Shown here: positions 41,866 through 50,950 of the stretch, one piece after another
How positions within the stretch are numbered: the first letter of the stretch is position 1
How the letters are laid out: each line of letters opens with the position of its first letter
DNA from: Klebsiella sp. WP3-W18-ESBL-02
Lineage (GTDB): Bacteria; Pseudomonadota; Gammaproteobacteria; Enterobacterales; Enterobacteriaceae
Direction of reading: 5' to 3'
DNA: 64,000 nucleotides
NCBI RefSeq assembly: GCF_014168815.1
Contig: NZ_AP021972.1
Coordinates: 1,488,001-1,552,000, forward strand
The notes under the pieces: generated by a model
Told to the model about the DNA's origin: nothing
Databases searched by the model: none
The model's input: only the letters and a program-made list of their open reading frames with translations
Made by a program: the position numbers and the translations under genes

Positions 41866-43392
41866 CTACCGTTGACGTGTTTTTCCTGAGAGCGTTTGCA
41901 ATAAAGTCGTAAAATCCATCGGATGATACCAATAATAACCTTGCTGATACTGTACGCCACGGTCCTGGAGATATCTTGCCTGACTGATATTCTCTACACC
42001 TTCGGCAATCGCTTTAATACCGAGCTTGTCGACCATTTCCGTCACGCAGTCCAATAGAACAGTATTGCCGCTGCCGATAGAATTTACGAACATTCGGTCT
42101 ATTTTCAGATAATCGGGTATCAATTCTGAAATATACTCAAGATTAGAGTAACCGGTGCCGAAATCATCCAGCGATAATTGGACCCCATTTTGTTTTAACC
42201 ATGCAAATTTTTTCATTTGTACATCGGTGAATAGCATGGGATGGCGCTCGGTAATTTCAATAATCAGCGTTACTTTGAAGGTGGCGATCTTACGTATAAA
42301 AGCCTTACAGTCATGAATAAAGGTACCTGCGGCACAGTGGCGTTGGCTAAAATTCACGCTGATATGAAAAGGACGGTTCATGCCCGGCGAAAGTGTGATG
42401 AGATCGCGGCTAATCTGGTTGAGTTGATATTGCGTTAAACGTACGATCAACCCGCTTTTTTCGGCCATGGGAATGAAGAGGTTCGGTGAAATAATACCTT
42501 CTGACGGGTGATACCAGCGGCACAGTGCTTCAAAACCCACAATCTCACCGTCAGCAGCATTGACTATCGGCTGATAGAACGTTTTTATGTCACCATTTTT
42601 AATGGCGGCTAATAGGTCATTTCCGGGAGTATTTGTCTTTTTTATAATCAGGTAATAAGCCAAACCCGACAGTATTGATAGTATTAAAGATGCCGATAGC
42701 GTAAACGGAAACATCAATAATGCGCTGAGCAGCGATAGCCCCAGCGCGGAACTGTAGAATATTGATAGTGAGCTTTCTTTACTGGAGCTGTGATGCAGGC
42801 TGTGGCCAACGGATTTTACCGGCGAAATCTCGCCGCTGGCGCTAAGCTGCATGTCGCCAATCTGAAGATACAGAGGATATCCTGCAGCATCCGTTTTCAG
42901 ATTATTTTTCAAAAAAATACCGCTGATGGCGATATCTAATATCATGCCGTTGTGACCGTGGAATGTTTTAACCAGAAGGGGTTGAGTATGGCGATTTCCA
43001 GGATCATGGAAAGTATGCAGAGCAAGGGCTTGAGTTGCCGTATTTCTGTGGGCGGCGCCGGGTAGAAATTCACCGCTCAGGGAGGAACACCTTATCCCTT
43101 TTGGGCCGGTAATAACCATCGAGTGCAAATGTGGGTAGCCTGCAACAATATTATCCAGTTCATTTTTGATTAACTCAGTACAAGTACTTTCTACAAGTCC
43201 GGACATTTCTTGTGCCGCCAACCGGGCCTCATCCAGGATGCTTTCAGCATAATCCAGAACGGACTCCGCCTTACGCTTTTTTTCTATGCTGACAATATGG
43301 CCTGCCTGAATAAATAGCATGCAAACTAAAAATGTGAAAATGCAGCATGCAACAATTAACGGCATGTACATCCTTTTAACGGCAAAATCCAT
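41866..43392 (-). CDS. CSS-motif EAL-domain c-di-GMP phosphodiesterase
   Basis: The 508-residue protein has an N-terminal membrane segment (about 10-32), a periplasmic CSS domain with the redox cysteine motif CSS in GIRCSSLSG (near 100), a second membrane stretch (about 215-248) and an EAL domain (about 260-500). EALCRW, ITERHP, LDDFGTGYSN, LKIDR and AIAEGVE preserve the catalytic residues, so it should hydrolyse c-di-GMP. It resembles the E. coli PdeB/PdeC/PdeD/PdeG family, where DsbA/DsbB redox state controls activity. I cannot choose among these paralogues. It converges on yedF, 66 bases away. Confidence 0.88.
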   Translation of the reverse strand: MDFAVKRMYMPLIVACCIFTFLVCMLFIQAGHIVSIEKKRKAESVLDYAESILDEARLAAQEMSGLVESTCTELIKNELDNIVAGYPHLHSMVITGPKGIRCSSLSGEFLPGAAHRNTATQALALHTFHDPGNRHTQPLLVKTFHGHNGMILDIAISGIFLKNNLKTDAAGYPLYLQIGDMQLSASGEISPVKSVGHSLHHSSSKESSLSIFYSSALGLSLLSALLMFPFTLSASLILSILSGLAYYLIIKKTNTPGNDLLAAIKNGDIKTFYQPIVNAADGEIVGFEALCRWYHPSEGIISPNLFIPMAEKSGLIVRLTQYQLNQISRDLITLSPGMNRPFHISVNFSQRHCAAGTFIHDCKAFIRKIATFKVTLIIEITERHPMLFTDVQMKKFAWLKQNGVQLSLDDFGTGYSNLEYISELIPDYLKIDRMFVNSIGSGNTVLLDCVTEMVDKLGIKAIAEGVENISQARYLQDRGVQYQQGYYWYHPMDFTTLLQTLSGKTRQR

Positions 43393-44097
43393 TTAATAAA
43401 ACTCCGATGGGGAAACTTATATCAGCAAGTTTTTAACGCGAGTAAGAGTAACATGGTTTTATTATGTGATTTATAGGATTTTGGGTAATTATTTGTTACA
43501 CCATAAACGAAGACATCATCTTCAATTAATTATCGTGATTAGCATTAAACTGAAAATAGTTACATCGGTCATTATATTGTTCAACAAAACGGCAGAGTAT
43601 TTTGAAATAGGCTGAGTGCTATTCGCTGGGGCTGATGTAATTTTAGCCAAAAGAAGAGCGGGGAGGGCTGTTGGCCGCTATGATTCAGTATCAGATGACA
43701 GATTGATAAAATGTTAATGATTAAAACAAAGGTAAAACAATAGCGCCGATTTTTTTGCCTGCTGGTAAGTATATTCATTTTGGGCATTTTTTATGCGTGA
43801 AAGAAGCACAAAAAAAATTAAACAACTTCATTAAAAAAATAGAGTAGAAAAAAATGATGATAGGTAATATCTATGGTTTTGTGTGAGAGGGTTTAATTTG
43901 CCTTAAGTTTATTGATAAAGCACTGGGTTTATTGACAGTATTTTTTGCTAAATTAAATTTTACCCATAGTATGTTACTTACGATAACTTTTAAGAAAACT
44001 TTTCATAATTTGACAAAATATTTCGAGACGACAATAGTTGTTCTATCCCGGTAATCTCAGAAATGATGAGATTATTTCATATGGTATGGAGTGAATA
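43393..44097. other. 705-bp AT-rich gene-free region before the dehydrogenase gene
   Basis: No supported gene is found; a 68-codon minus-strand frame at 43581-43787 has no recognisable sequence. The region carries the promoters of the divergent phosphodiesterase and dehydrogenase genes. Long A/T tracts (for example around 43800-43860) suggest H-NS binding. The unusual length leaves room for a small RNA or complex control. Confidence 0.5.
44010..44038 (+). promoter_or_regulatory. Candidate sigma-70 promoter of the dehydrogenase-pqqU pair
   Basis: TTGACA (44010-44015) is followed 17 bases later by AATAGT (44033-44038, 4 of 6), about 60 bases before the start codon at 44098. A further dyad, AATCTCAGAAATGATGAGATT, lies in the leader around 44053-44073. 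Confidence 0.4.
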
Positions 44098-45525
44098 ATG
44101 TTTAATACTCGAACAAAACGCATTAGCCAGGCTGTCGCGTTATCCATTGCCCTGTGTGGCGTTTCCTATGCAGCAAAAACGACGCACGCCGACTCAGCTA
44201 AACATCCTGAAGTCCAGACGGCAGAACCTTTCTCTGCACACGTGCTGGTCAGCGGTCTTGATGCGCCGTGGGATATGGTATGGGGCCCGGATGGCTACCT
44301 GTGGGTCACTGAACGTAAAGCTGCTGCTATCGATCGTATTAACCCCAAAACCGGTGAGAAAAAAGTCGCGATTACGCTGAGCGGTGTGCATATTGGCCCG
44401 CAGCATGAAGGCGTACTCGGCCTGGCGTTATCGCCTGAATTTATGAAAGCCGGCGGCAATAATTACGTCTATACCGCTTATACCTATATGGACGGGGATC
44501 AGGAACACGCCAAAATTGTCCGTCTGGAATATGACGAAAAAACCCAAAAACTGGGGAATGAAAAAGAAATTCTTGCCGGCTTCCCGGCAGGAAACGATCA
44601 CAACGGTGGACGCCTGCGTTTTGGACCTGACGGTAAACTTTATTACACCATTGGTGAACAAGGACATAATCAGGGCGCTAATTTCTGCAAACCGATCGAT
44701 GCCCAGCGTATTCCGACTGAAGCCGAACTGAAAAATAAAGACTATTCCGCTTATGCCGGTAAAGTGTTGCGCCTGAATATTGACGGCTCAATTCCGGAAG
44801 ATAACCCGGTGATCCACGGCATTAAAAGTCACCTGTTTACCTATGGTCACCGTAACCCGCAGGGACTGGTCTTCGTTGGCAATACGCTTTATTCCTCCGA
44901 GCAGGGGCCTTCATCGGATGATGAGCTGAATATCCTTGAGCCCGGCGGCAACTACGGTTGGCCGCACGTTGCAGGTTTCCAGGACGATCAGGCTTACGTC
45001 TATGCGAACTATTCCAAAGCAGAAAATTGCCCGTCGCTGAAATGGGATCCGAACCATATTCCAGCCGGGGTTCCTGTACAGAAAGAAACCGAATGGAAAG
45101 CCGACGACTTTAAAGCGCCGATCAAAACCTTCTTCACGGTCCGTCAGGGCTACAGCTACAGCGATGCCAGCTGCAGCGGCGATTCAGCCTATATTTGCTG
45201 GCCGACTATCGCACCGTCCAGCGTCACTTACTACCCGGCGGACGGCGTGATTAAAAGCTGGCGCAACTCGCTTATCGTGAGCTCAATGAAAAATGGCTCG
45301 CTGTATCGCGTGCTGCTGAATGCCGATAAGAAAAACGTGCAGGGTGATGTGGCAAAATACTTCCACACCGCTAACCGCTACCGCATGGTCGTCGTCAGCC
45401 CGGATACGCGTAAGCTCTTCGTGGCGACCGATAACTTCGGTAACGTGATGGATGAGTCTAACCATCCGACGCATAACCTGAGCAATCCAGGTTCGATTAT
45501 CGTCTTCGAATATACCGGCAAGTAA
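44098..45525 (+). CDS. Soluble PQQ-dependent glucose dehydrogenase (GdhB type)
   Basis: The 475-residue secreted protein has a signal peptide of about 25 residues (cleavage near SYA) and a six-bladed beta-propeller. It resembles Acinetobacter calcoaceticus soluble glucose dehydrogenase GdhB along its full length, more than the shorter E. coli YliI. Catalytic His168 (GNDHNGGRL) and Arg252 (YGHRNPQGL) match H144 and R228 of mature GdhB. YYTIGEQGHNQ, GKVLRLNIDGSIPEDNP and EQGPSSDDELN are PQQ/calcium-site blocks. It would oxidise aldoses in the periplasm with PQQ. No PQQ synthesis genes are in the window, but the next gene encodes the PQQ receptor. Confidence 0.9.
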   Translation: MFNTRTKRISQAVALSIALCGVSYAAKTTHADSAKHPEVQTAEPFSAHVLVSGLDAPWDMVWGPDGYLWVTERKAAAIDRINPKTGEKKVAITLSGVHIGPQHEGVLGLALSPEFMKAGGNNYVYTAYTYMDGDQEHAKIVRLEYDEKTQKLGNEKEILAGFPAGNDHNGGRLRFGPDGKLYYTIGEQGHNQGANFCKPIDAQRIPTEAELKNKDYSAYAGKVLRLNIDGSIPEDNPVIHGIKSHLFTYGHRNPQGLVFVGNTLYSSEQGPSSDDELNILEPGGNYGWPHVAGFQDDQAYVYANYSKAENCPSLKWDPNHIPAGVPVQKETEWKADDFKAPIKTFFTVRQGYSYSDASCSGDSAYICWPTIAPSSVTYYPADGVIKSWRNSLIVSSMKNGSLYRVLLNADKKNVQGDVAKYFHTANRYRMVVVSPDTRKLFVATDNFGNVMDESNHPTHNLSNPGSIIVFEYTGK

Positions 45526-45533
45526 CCGACTCA

Positions 45534-45562
45534 CTGGCGAATACCCGCAGGGTATTCGCCAG
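45534..45562 (+). terminator. Strong hairpin between the dehydrogenase gene and pqqU
   Basis: A perfect 13-bp stem (CTGGCGAATACCC/GGGTATTCGCCAG) with a 3-base loop starts nine bases after the dehydrogenase stop. The following sequence (ATTTCCTTTCCC) has only scattered T. It may partially terminate or set different mRNA levels of the two genes. Confidence 0.55.
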
Positions 45563-45594
45563 ATTTCCTTTCCCTTCGATAGCAATACGTCTAC

Positions 45595-47739
45595 ATGAAA
45601 TTAACTCTGCAGCTTTCCCGGCTGGCGACCGCCGTCGCCCTGGCCCCGGTTTCCTGCGCCTACGCGCAAACGGCCTCTTCAGACGCCAGCTCTGCTGGAG
45701 AACAAACCATGATCGTCAGTGCGGCAGCCGATGGAGGGCTGTCCGCGCTGGATACGCCGGCGGCCGTCGCCGTTGATTACGGTGATGATATGCGCCATGC
45801 CGCACCGCGCATAAACCTGTCGGAGGGTTTGGCCGACGTGCCCGGCCTGCAGATCCAAAACCGACAGAATTTTGCTCAGGATTTACAGATGTCCATCCGC
45901 GGCTTCGGCGCGCGTTCGACTTTCGGTATTCGCGGTCTGCGGCTCTACGTTGATGGTATTCCGGCAACCATGCCTGACGGGCAAGGGCAATTATCCAACA
46001 TCGATATCGGCTCCATTGAACACGTTGACGTGCTTCGAGGGCCGTTCTCTGCGCTGTATGGTAACGCATCCGGCGGGGTGGTGAATGTCGAAACTGAAAC
46101 CGGCCGCCAGCCGACGACCCTTGAAAGCAGCAATTATTACGGCAGTTTTGGTAGCTGGCGAACCGGGCTTAAGGCGAGCGGCGCGTCTGGCGATGGTACT
46201 CAGGCGGGCGACGTCAATTATACGGTCTCCAGCAGCCGCTTCTCGACCCATGGTTTTCGCGATAATAGCGCCGCGCATAAAAATTTGCTGAATGCGAAAC
46301 TGGGCGTCAAGCTGAACGACACCGGCAACCTGACGCTGCAACTCAACAGCGTTGATATCACCGCCGACGACCCGGGCGGATTAACCCGCGCAGAATGGAA
46401 GGACAACCCAGCCCAGGCGCCGCGTGGTGAGCAGTACCGTACGCGCAAAACGGTCAAACAGACTCAGGCTGGCCTGCGCTATCAGCAGGGGCTCAGCGAT
46501 CGCGACGATCTTAGCGTGATGACCTGGGCTGGCATCCGTGAAACGGTCCAGTATCAGTCTATTCCCTATTTCGTTCAGCAGCGCAGCGAATCTCACCCCG
46601 GCGGGGTTATCGATCTGACGCGTCGGTATCAGGGGATTGATACGCGCTGGACACACCACGATGACAGCGGTTTTATCCCTTACGCCATCACCACCGGCCT
46701 TGATTACGAGACGATGACCGAACAGCGCAAAGGCTATGAGAACTTTGTTTATCAGAACGGCGTTTACGATCTCGGCACCAAAGGTGATATGCGACGTAAC
46801 GAACGTAACCTGATGTGGAACCTCGATCCCTACATTCAAACGCACTGGCAGCTCACCTCAGCCCTGGGGCTGGACGCCGGGGCGCGCTATAGCTCGGTAT
46901 GGTTTGATTCCAACGATCGTTATGTTGTAGGTAAAAATGGTGATGATAGCGGCGAAGCGAGCTATCACAAGTGGCTTCCGGCGGCAGCGCTGAAGTATGC
47001 CATGACGCCGCAGTGGAACGTTTACCTCTCTGCCGGGAGGGGGTTTGAAACGCCGACCATTAACGAGCTGTCCTATCGTCCCGATGGTCAGTCCGGGCTT
47101 AACTTTGCTCTGCAACCGGCCACTAACACCACCGTTGAAGCAGGCAGTAAATGGCAGGTGGGCACCGGGATGGCGAGCCTGAGCGTCTTCAATACGGACA
47201 CGAAAAATGAAATTGTCGTTGCCGCCAGCGACAATGGCCGTACGTCCTATCAGAACGCGGGCAAGACGCGCCGCCGCGGGGTCGAACTGGGATGGGATCA
47301 GCAATTTGCGCCCGCCTGGCGCGCCAAACTGGCGTGGACGCTGCTGGATGCGACCTACCGTGAAAACGCCGGCGATGCTATTCAGAGCGGCAATCGGATC
47401 CCGGGGATTGCACGTAATAGCGCCTATGCCTCCTTTGGCTGGGTGCCGGAAGAGGGATGGTACGCTGGCGCTGAAGTCCGCTATATGAGCGATATTCAGG
47501 TCAACGATGCCAATAGCGAGCAGGCTCCAGCCTATACGGTGACGGCACTGAATACCGGCTATAAATATGTGGTAGATAACTGGACCGTCGACCTCTATAC
47601 GCGCGTTGATAACCTGTTTGATAAGCGCTACGTCGGCTCTGTTATCGTCAACGAGAGCAACGGACGCTATTATGAACCGGCGCCGGGCCGTAACTATGGC
47701 GTTGGGCTATCGGTCAGCTACCAGTTTGATTCACTGTAA
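45595..47739 (+). CDS. pqqU: TonB-dependent PQQ receptor PqqU (YncD)
   Basis: The 714-residue outer-membrane receptor aligns throughout with E. coli YncD, now named PqqU because it imports the redox cofactor PQQ. It has a signal peptide (about 25 residues), a TonB-box-like EQTMIVSAA (about 36-44), the plug domain (about 50-165, DVPGLQIQNRQN, GPFSALYGNASGGV) and a 22-strand barrel ending VSYQFDSL. NLFDKRYVGSVIVNESNGRY near the end is strongly conserved. It follows the PQQ-dependent dehydrogenase gene in the same direction after 69 bases. In E. coli the two functions are unlinked. Confidence 0.93.
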   Translation: MKLTLQLSRLATAVALAPVSCAYAQTASSDASSAGEQTMIVSAAADGGLSALDTPAAVAVDYGDDMRHAAPRINLSEGLADVPGLQIQNRQNFAQDLQMSIRGFGARSTFGIRGLRLYVDGIPATMPDGQGQLSNIDIGSIEHVDVLRGPFSALYGNASGGVVNVETETGRQPTTLESSNYYGSFGSWRTGLKASGASGDGTQAGDVNYTVSSSRFSTHGFRDNSAAHKNLLNAKLGVKLNDTGNLTLQLNSVDITADDPGGLTRAEWKDNPAQAPRGEQYRTRKTVKQTQAGLRYQQGLSDRDDLSVMTWAGIRETVQYQSIPYFVQQRSESHPGGVIDLTRRYQGIDTRWTHHDDSGFIPYAITTGLDYETMTEQRKGYENFVYQNGVYDLGTKGDMRRNERNLMWNLDPYIQTHWQLTSALGLDAGARYSSVWFDSNDRYVVGKNGDDSGEASYHKWLPAAALKYAMTPQWNVYLSAGRGFETPTINELSYRPDGQSGLNFALQPATNTTVEAGSKWQVGTGMASLSVFNTDTKNEIVVAASDNGRTSYQNAGKTRRRGVELGWDQQFAPAWRAKLAWTLLDATYRENAGDAIQSGNRIPGIARNSAYASFGWVPEEGWYAGAEVRYMSDIQVNDANSEQAPAYTVTALNTGYKYVVDNWTVDLYTRVDNLFDKRYVGSVIVNESNGRYYEPAPGRNYGVGLSVSYQFDSL

Positions 47740-47746
47740 CAATACG

Positions 47747-47784
47747 GCTGCCGGAGAGTGCCATTGAGGTGAGGCTCCGGCAGC
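47747..47784 (+). terminator. Inverted repeat after pqqU
   Basis: GCTGCCGGAG (47747-47756) pairs perfectly with CTCCGGCAGC (47775-47784), eight bases after the pqqU stop. A T run is not present, so its effect is uncertain. The remaining sequence to 48052 is AT-rich and shows nothing else. Confidence 0.45.
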
Positions 47785-48052
47785 GGGTAAAGGCGATGGG
47801 ATAGGCGTTGATCCCTGGTCCTGCGTTTTTATGGCAACGCTTTTGTATGAAAATATAAATACTTGTTTGAGACGTGTTAAATAGATGCGGCCACATTTTA
47901 CGACATACAGGAAATTCGTTTTCACTATTTCTTAATTAGTACCTATTAATTTCAGGCAATGCCTTGTCGGCCGGTGATATCTGTCGAGAAATAGGTATTT
48001 TATATTAACAGGTATATACTCTTACGGTGCCTCACTGGAGAGGGTTTGACAT

Positions 48053-48439
48053 ATGGCTATTCATCATCTTTCATTAAATCGTGTAACAAAAATAACAATT
48101 GATTTTATCCTCGCGGAAAAAACGAGACGGTTGATTGGTAACGATAATGATAAAATTCAATGTGATATCACGCCGTTGCCCGTTGGCGCTAATAATGTTG
48201 CATATCTTTTAAAAAATGGGGTTGATGGGGAAATTTTCCCTGAAAGCCACAAAGGCAAACGAAGCTTTATCATCATCAACAAGTATAAAGAATTTGCCCT
48301 GATAAGCTCCCGACATAAAGCCTCTCACAATAGCGACCGATTTCATATTGACCAGATATTAAGTGCCGATACCGGAAGGGTTGATGATATTAATGAGGAT
48401 ATTTTTATCTATTGTTCAGATTGCTCATCGGTGTCCTGA
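48053..48439 (+). CDS. Hypothetical protein, 128 residues, AT-rich
   Basis: I do not recognise this gene. The product is soluble with mixed charge and a Ser/Cys-containing tail (CSDCSSVS). GGAG lies 13 bases before the ATG. Base composition is AT-rich like the 36-37 kb accessory part, suggesting foreign origin. It sits 350 bases from argW, a tRNA used as a phage attachment site in E. coli, so it may be a leftover of an integrated element. Confidence 0.5.
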   Translation: MAIHHLSLNRVTKITIDFILAEKTRRLIGNDNDKIQCDITPLPVGANNVAYLLKNGVDGEIFPESHKGKRSFIIINKYKEFALISSRHKASHNSDRFHIDQILSADTGRVDDINEDIFIYCSDCSSVS

Positions 48440-48788
48440 CCGCCGCCTGACGCTGGTGGAGGGGCTGGATAACTGCGCAGAGCCTGGGCATTTCCGTGCT
48501 GCCGAACATATTGGCCAGGCACTGGCGGTAATCTTTCATTTTTAGGGCATACCGGCCTCATCGTCATACCGCATTGCGCAGCGATTAACCGTGTTGCTGC
48601 CGATCTCTCCCACGTCCCGCCATCCTTCCTTCTTTTTCTCTATGTATGCTATGGCGTGGAACGCTGTTTGCCTGAGATTGGGTAATCGCACATCGTTAAC
48701 AGCGTTCAGGCACAAAGGCGAATCGGCGCTTTTGTGGATTGAGTTGGATATTCATTGCGCAGATCGGCGGATTTTTGAAGAGGGGCGA
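48440..48788. other. Region between the hypothetical gene and argW
   Basis: No supported gene. A short frame ends at 48545 without recognisable homology. I looked for a second copy of the argW 3' end (an att repeat) and did not find one inside the window. Confidence 0.45.
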
Positions 48789-48863
48789 TGGTGTCCCCTG
48801 CAGGAATCGAACCTGCAACTAGCCCTTAGGAGGGGCTCGTTATATCCATTTAACTAAGGGGAC
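48789..48863 (-). tRNA. argW: tRNA-Arg (CCU)
   Basis: The 75-base arginine tRNA has anticodon CCT and encoded CCA (complement of 48789-48791), matching E. coli argW. In E. coli its 3' end is the attachment site of prophage CPS-53 next to yfdC; here yfdC is adjacent but no integrase gene is present. Confidence 0.95.
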
Positions 48864-48938
48864 GAAGCGGCACGAGTATAGCGTTTTTTGCCCGCTGGGG
48901 TAAGTGCGGTGCCGCCTGACTGGTTAAACAGTCGCCAT

Positions 48939-49847
48939 TTAGTGCTGTTTTTCCTCATGTTTGTGTTCTTTGGCGTCATGCATCGACCGTAAACGCGCCT
49001 CTTGCTTGCGTTTGGTGCTCATGTCGTTGCGAATTTGCGCGTGGCTCATGAGAGCAAAGATAAACGTGCCGCCAACGATATTGCCCGCCAGCGTGGGGAG
49101 GGCGAAAGGCCAGAAAAAGTCGCTCCAGTGCAGCGTACCGTTGAATACCAGATAGAGTATCTCTACGGAACCGACCACTATGTGGGTGGTATCGCCGAGC
49201 GCGATAAGCCAGGTCATCAGGATAATCACCACGATTTTAGCCGCGCCGGCGGCCGGGAACATCCACACCATTGTGGCAATGAGCCAGCCGGAAATAATCG
49301 CATTGGCAAACATTTCCGTCGGGCTGTTTTTCATGACATCCAGGCCAATCTTGATAAAAGCATCGCGCGTCTCTTCATTAAATATGGGCATATATTCAAA
49401 TGCCCACGCGGCGACGGCGGTACCAATAAGGTTGCCGAGCAGCACCACGCCCCAAAGGCGCAGCAGCAGGCCGATATTGCTCATTGTCAGGTTTTGCATC
49501 ACCGGCAATACGGCGGTAACGGTGTTTTCGGTAAACAGCTGCTGGCGCGCCATAATTACGATAATAAAGCCGAAGGTATAGCCGAGGTTCTCGAGTAAAA
49601 AGCCGCCCGGCACGCCCGTCAGCTCAACGTGGAAAATCCCCTTTGCCAGCAGCGATGCGCCCATCGACAAGCCGGCGGCAATGGCCGACCACAGCAGCGC
49701 CATGGCATCGCGCTCCAGCTCTTTTTCGCCTTCCTGACGAATGTGCTCATGAATCGCCATGGCGCGGGAGGGAAGGCGTTCCTCATCCACTTCGATTTTT
49801 TCTCCGCTCAGCTTTTCTTCGCTTTCTACTTTGAGGTCATCCATCAT
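48939..49847 (-). CDS. yfdC: Formate/nitrite-transporter family protein YfdC
   Basis: The 302-residue inner-membrane protein of the FNT (formate/nitrite transporter) family matches E. coli YfdC, with a charged N terminus (about 1-60), six membrane segments and a charged C-terminal tail. Its substrate is not known. The ATG at 49847 (MMDDLKVESEE) has AGGA six bases upstream and matches the family start; the longer reading to 49928 is not conserved. It is divergent from mlaA. Confidence 0.94.
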   Translation of the reverse strand: MMDDLKVESEEKLSGEKIEVDEERLPSRAMAIHEHIRQEGEKELERDAMALLWSAIAAGLSMGASLLAKGIFHVELTGVPGGFLLENLGYTFGFIIVIMARQQLFTENTVTAVLPVMQNLTMSNIGLLLRLWGVVLLGNLIGTAVAAWAFEYMPIFNEETRDAFIKIGLDVMKNSPTEMFANAIISGWLIATMVWMFPAAGAAKIVVIILMTWLIALGDTTHIVVGSVEILYLVFNGTLHWSDFFWPFALPTLAGNIVGGTFIFALMSHAQIRNDMSTKRKQEARLRSMHDAKEHKHEEKQH

Positions 49848-50132
49848 GGCGATCCTGAAAAAGAAGGGTATCGCTAAAGCGTAGCGGCTATCGGTAGGCG
49901 GTGAGGTAGATATATTCTGAAAGTGCAAAAATGGTAATATTTGTTTTTTTGGGGCCGTTAGAATATAGGCGCCGCAGTGTGGTGTTTACCAGGCTATGAT
50001 CAGATCAACGAAATTGGCTATACAGACATTGTCGGCGTGCTGTTACAATCACTTACACCTAAACAGGCGGACACGACCAGGTTCCGTCATGGATGGCAAT
50101 CAGTGATGGCCATAATCACCAGGGAGATATTT

Positions 50133-50888
50133 ATGAAGCTTCGCCTGTCGGCGCTTGCGCTCGGAACAACACTGCTGGTGGGCTGTGCAAGTTCCAGTAC
50201 TGAACAGCAGGGGCGCTCTGACCCGTTTGAAGGTTTTAACCGTACCATGTACAGCTTCAACTTTAATGTGCTGGATCCGTACGTTGTGCGTCCGGTGGCC
50301 GTGGCGTGGCGCGACTATGTTCCGCAGCCGGCGCGTAATGGCCTGGGTAACTTCACCAGTAACCTGGAAGAGCCTGCCATCATGGTCAACTCCTTCCTGC
50401 AGGGCGACCCGTACCAGGGGATGGTCCACTTCACCCGATTCTTCCTGAACACCCTTCTCGGTATGGGCGGCTTTATTGATGTTGCCGGTATTGCAAACCC
50501 GAAACTGCAGCGTGTTCAACCGCACCGTTTCGGCAGTACGCTGGGGAGCTACGGCGTAGGCTATGGCCCGTATCTGCAGCTTCCGTTCTACGGCAGCTTT
50601 ACGCTGCGTGACGACGGCGGCGATATGGTCGATACCACCTATCCAGTGCTCTCATGGCTGACCTGGCCGATGTCTATCGGCAAGTGGATGGTCGAAGGGG
50701 TGGAAACGCGCGCGCAGCTCCTCGACTCCGATGGCCTGCTGCGTCAGTCTTCCGATCCGTACATTATGGTGCGTGAAGCCTACTTCCAGCAGCACGACTT
50801 TATCGCCAACGGCGGCAAGCTGAAGCCAGCGGAAAACCCGAACGCGCAGGCGATTCAGGACGATTTAAAAGATATCGATTCTGAGTAA
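50133..50888 (+). CDS. mlaA: Outer-membrane lipoprotein MlaA (VacJ)
   Basis: MlaA removes mislocalised phospholipids from the outer leaflet of the outer membrane and passes them to the MlaFEDB pathway. The 251-residue product has a lipoprotein signal ending LLVGC, so Cys18 is lipidated. The body is nearly identical to E. coli MlaA (SDPFEGFNRTMY, PYLQLPFYGSFTLRDDGG). The ATG at 50133 has AGGGAG upstream; the longer reading from 49977 is not family-like. Confidence 0.97.
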   Translation: MKLRLSALALGTTLLVGCASSSTEQQGRSDPFEGFNRTMYSFNFNVLDPYVVRPVAVAWRDYVPQPARNGLGNFTSNLEEPAIMVNSFLQGDPYQGMVHFTRFFLNTLLGMGGFIDVAGIANPKLQRVQPHRFGSTLGSYGVGYGPYLQLPFYGSFTLRDDGGDMVDTTYPVLSWLTWPMSIGKWMVEGVETRAQLLDSDGLLRQSSDPYIMVREAYFQQHDFIANGGKLKPAENPNAQAIQDDLKDIDSE

Positions 50889-50903
50889 CGAATCGATGGC
50901 AAT

Positions 50904-50936
50904 AAAAAGGGGGGAACCGATGTTCCCCCCTTTTTT
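50904..50936. terminator. Bidirectional terminator between mlaA and fadL
   Basis: A5GGGGGGAAC is paired with GTTCCCCCC and T6, so it works on both strands for the converging genes. Confidence 0.92.
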
Positions 50937-50950
50937 ATGCCGACAAGCTA

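Noticed and set aside
43581..43787. 68-codon minus-strand frame in the 705-bp gap
   Set aside because: No ribosome binding site or recognisable domain, though it has a hydrophobic stretch; insufficient support.
48591..48857. 88-codon frame running into argW
   Set aside because: It reads through the tRNA-Arg gene, so it is not a credible protein gene.
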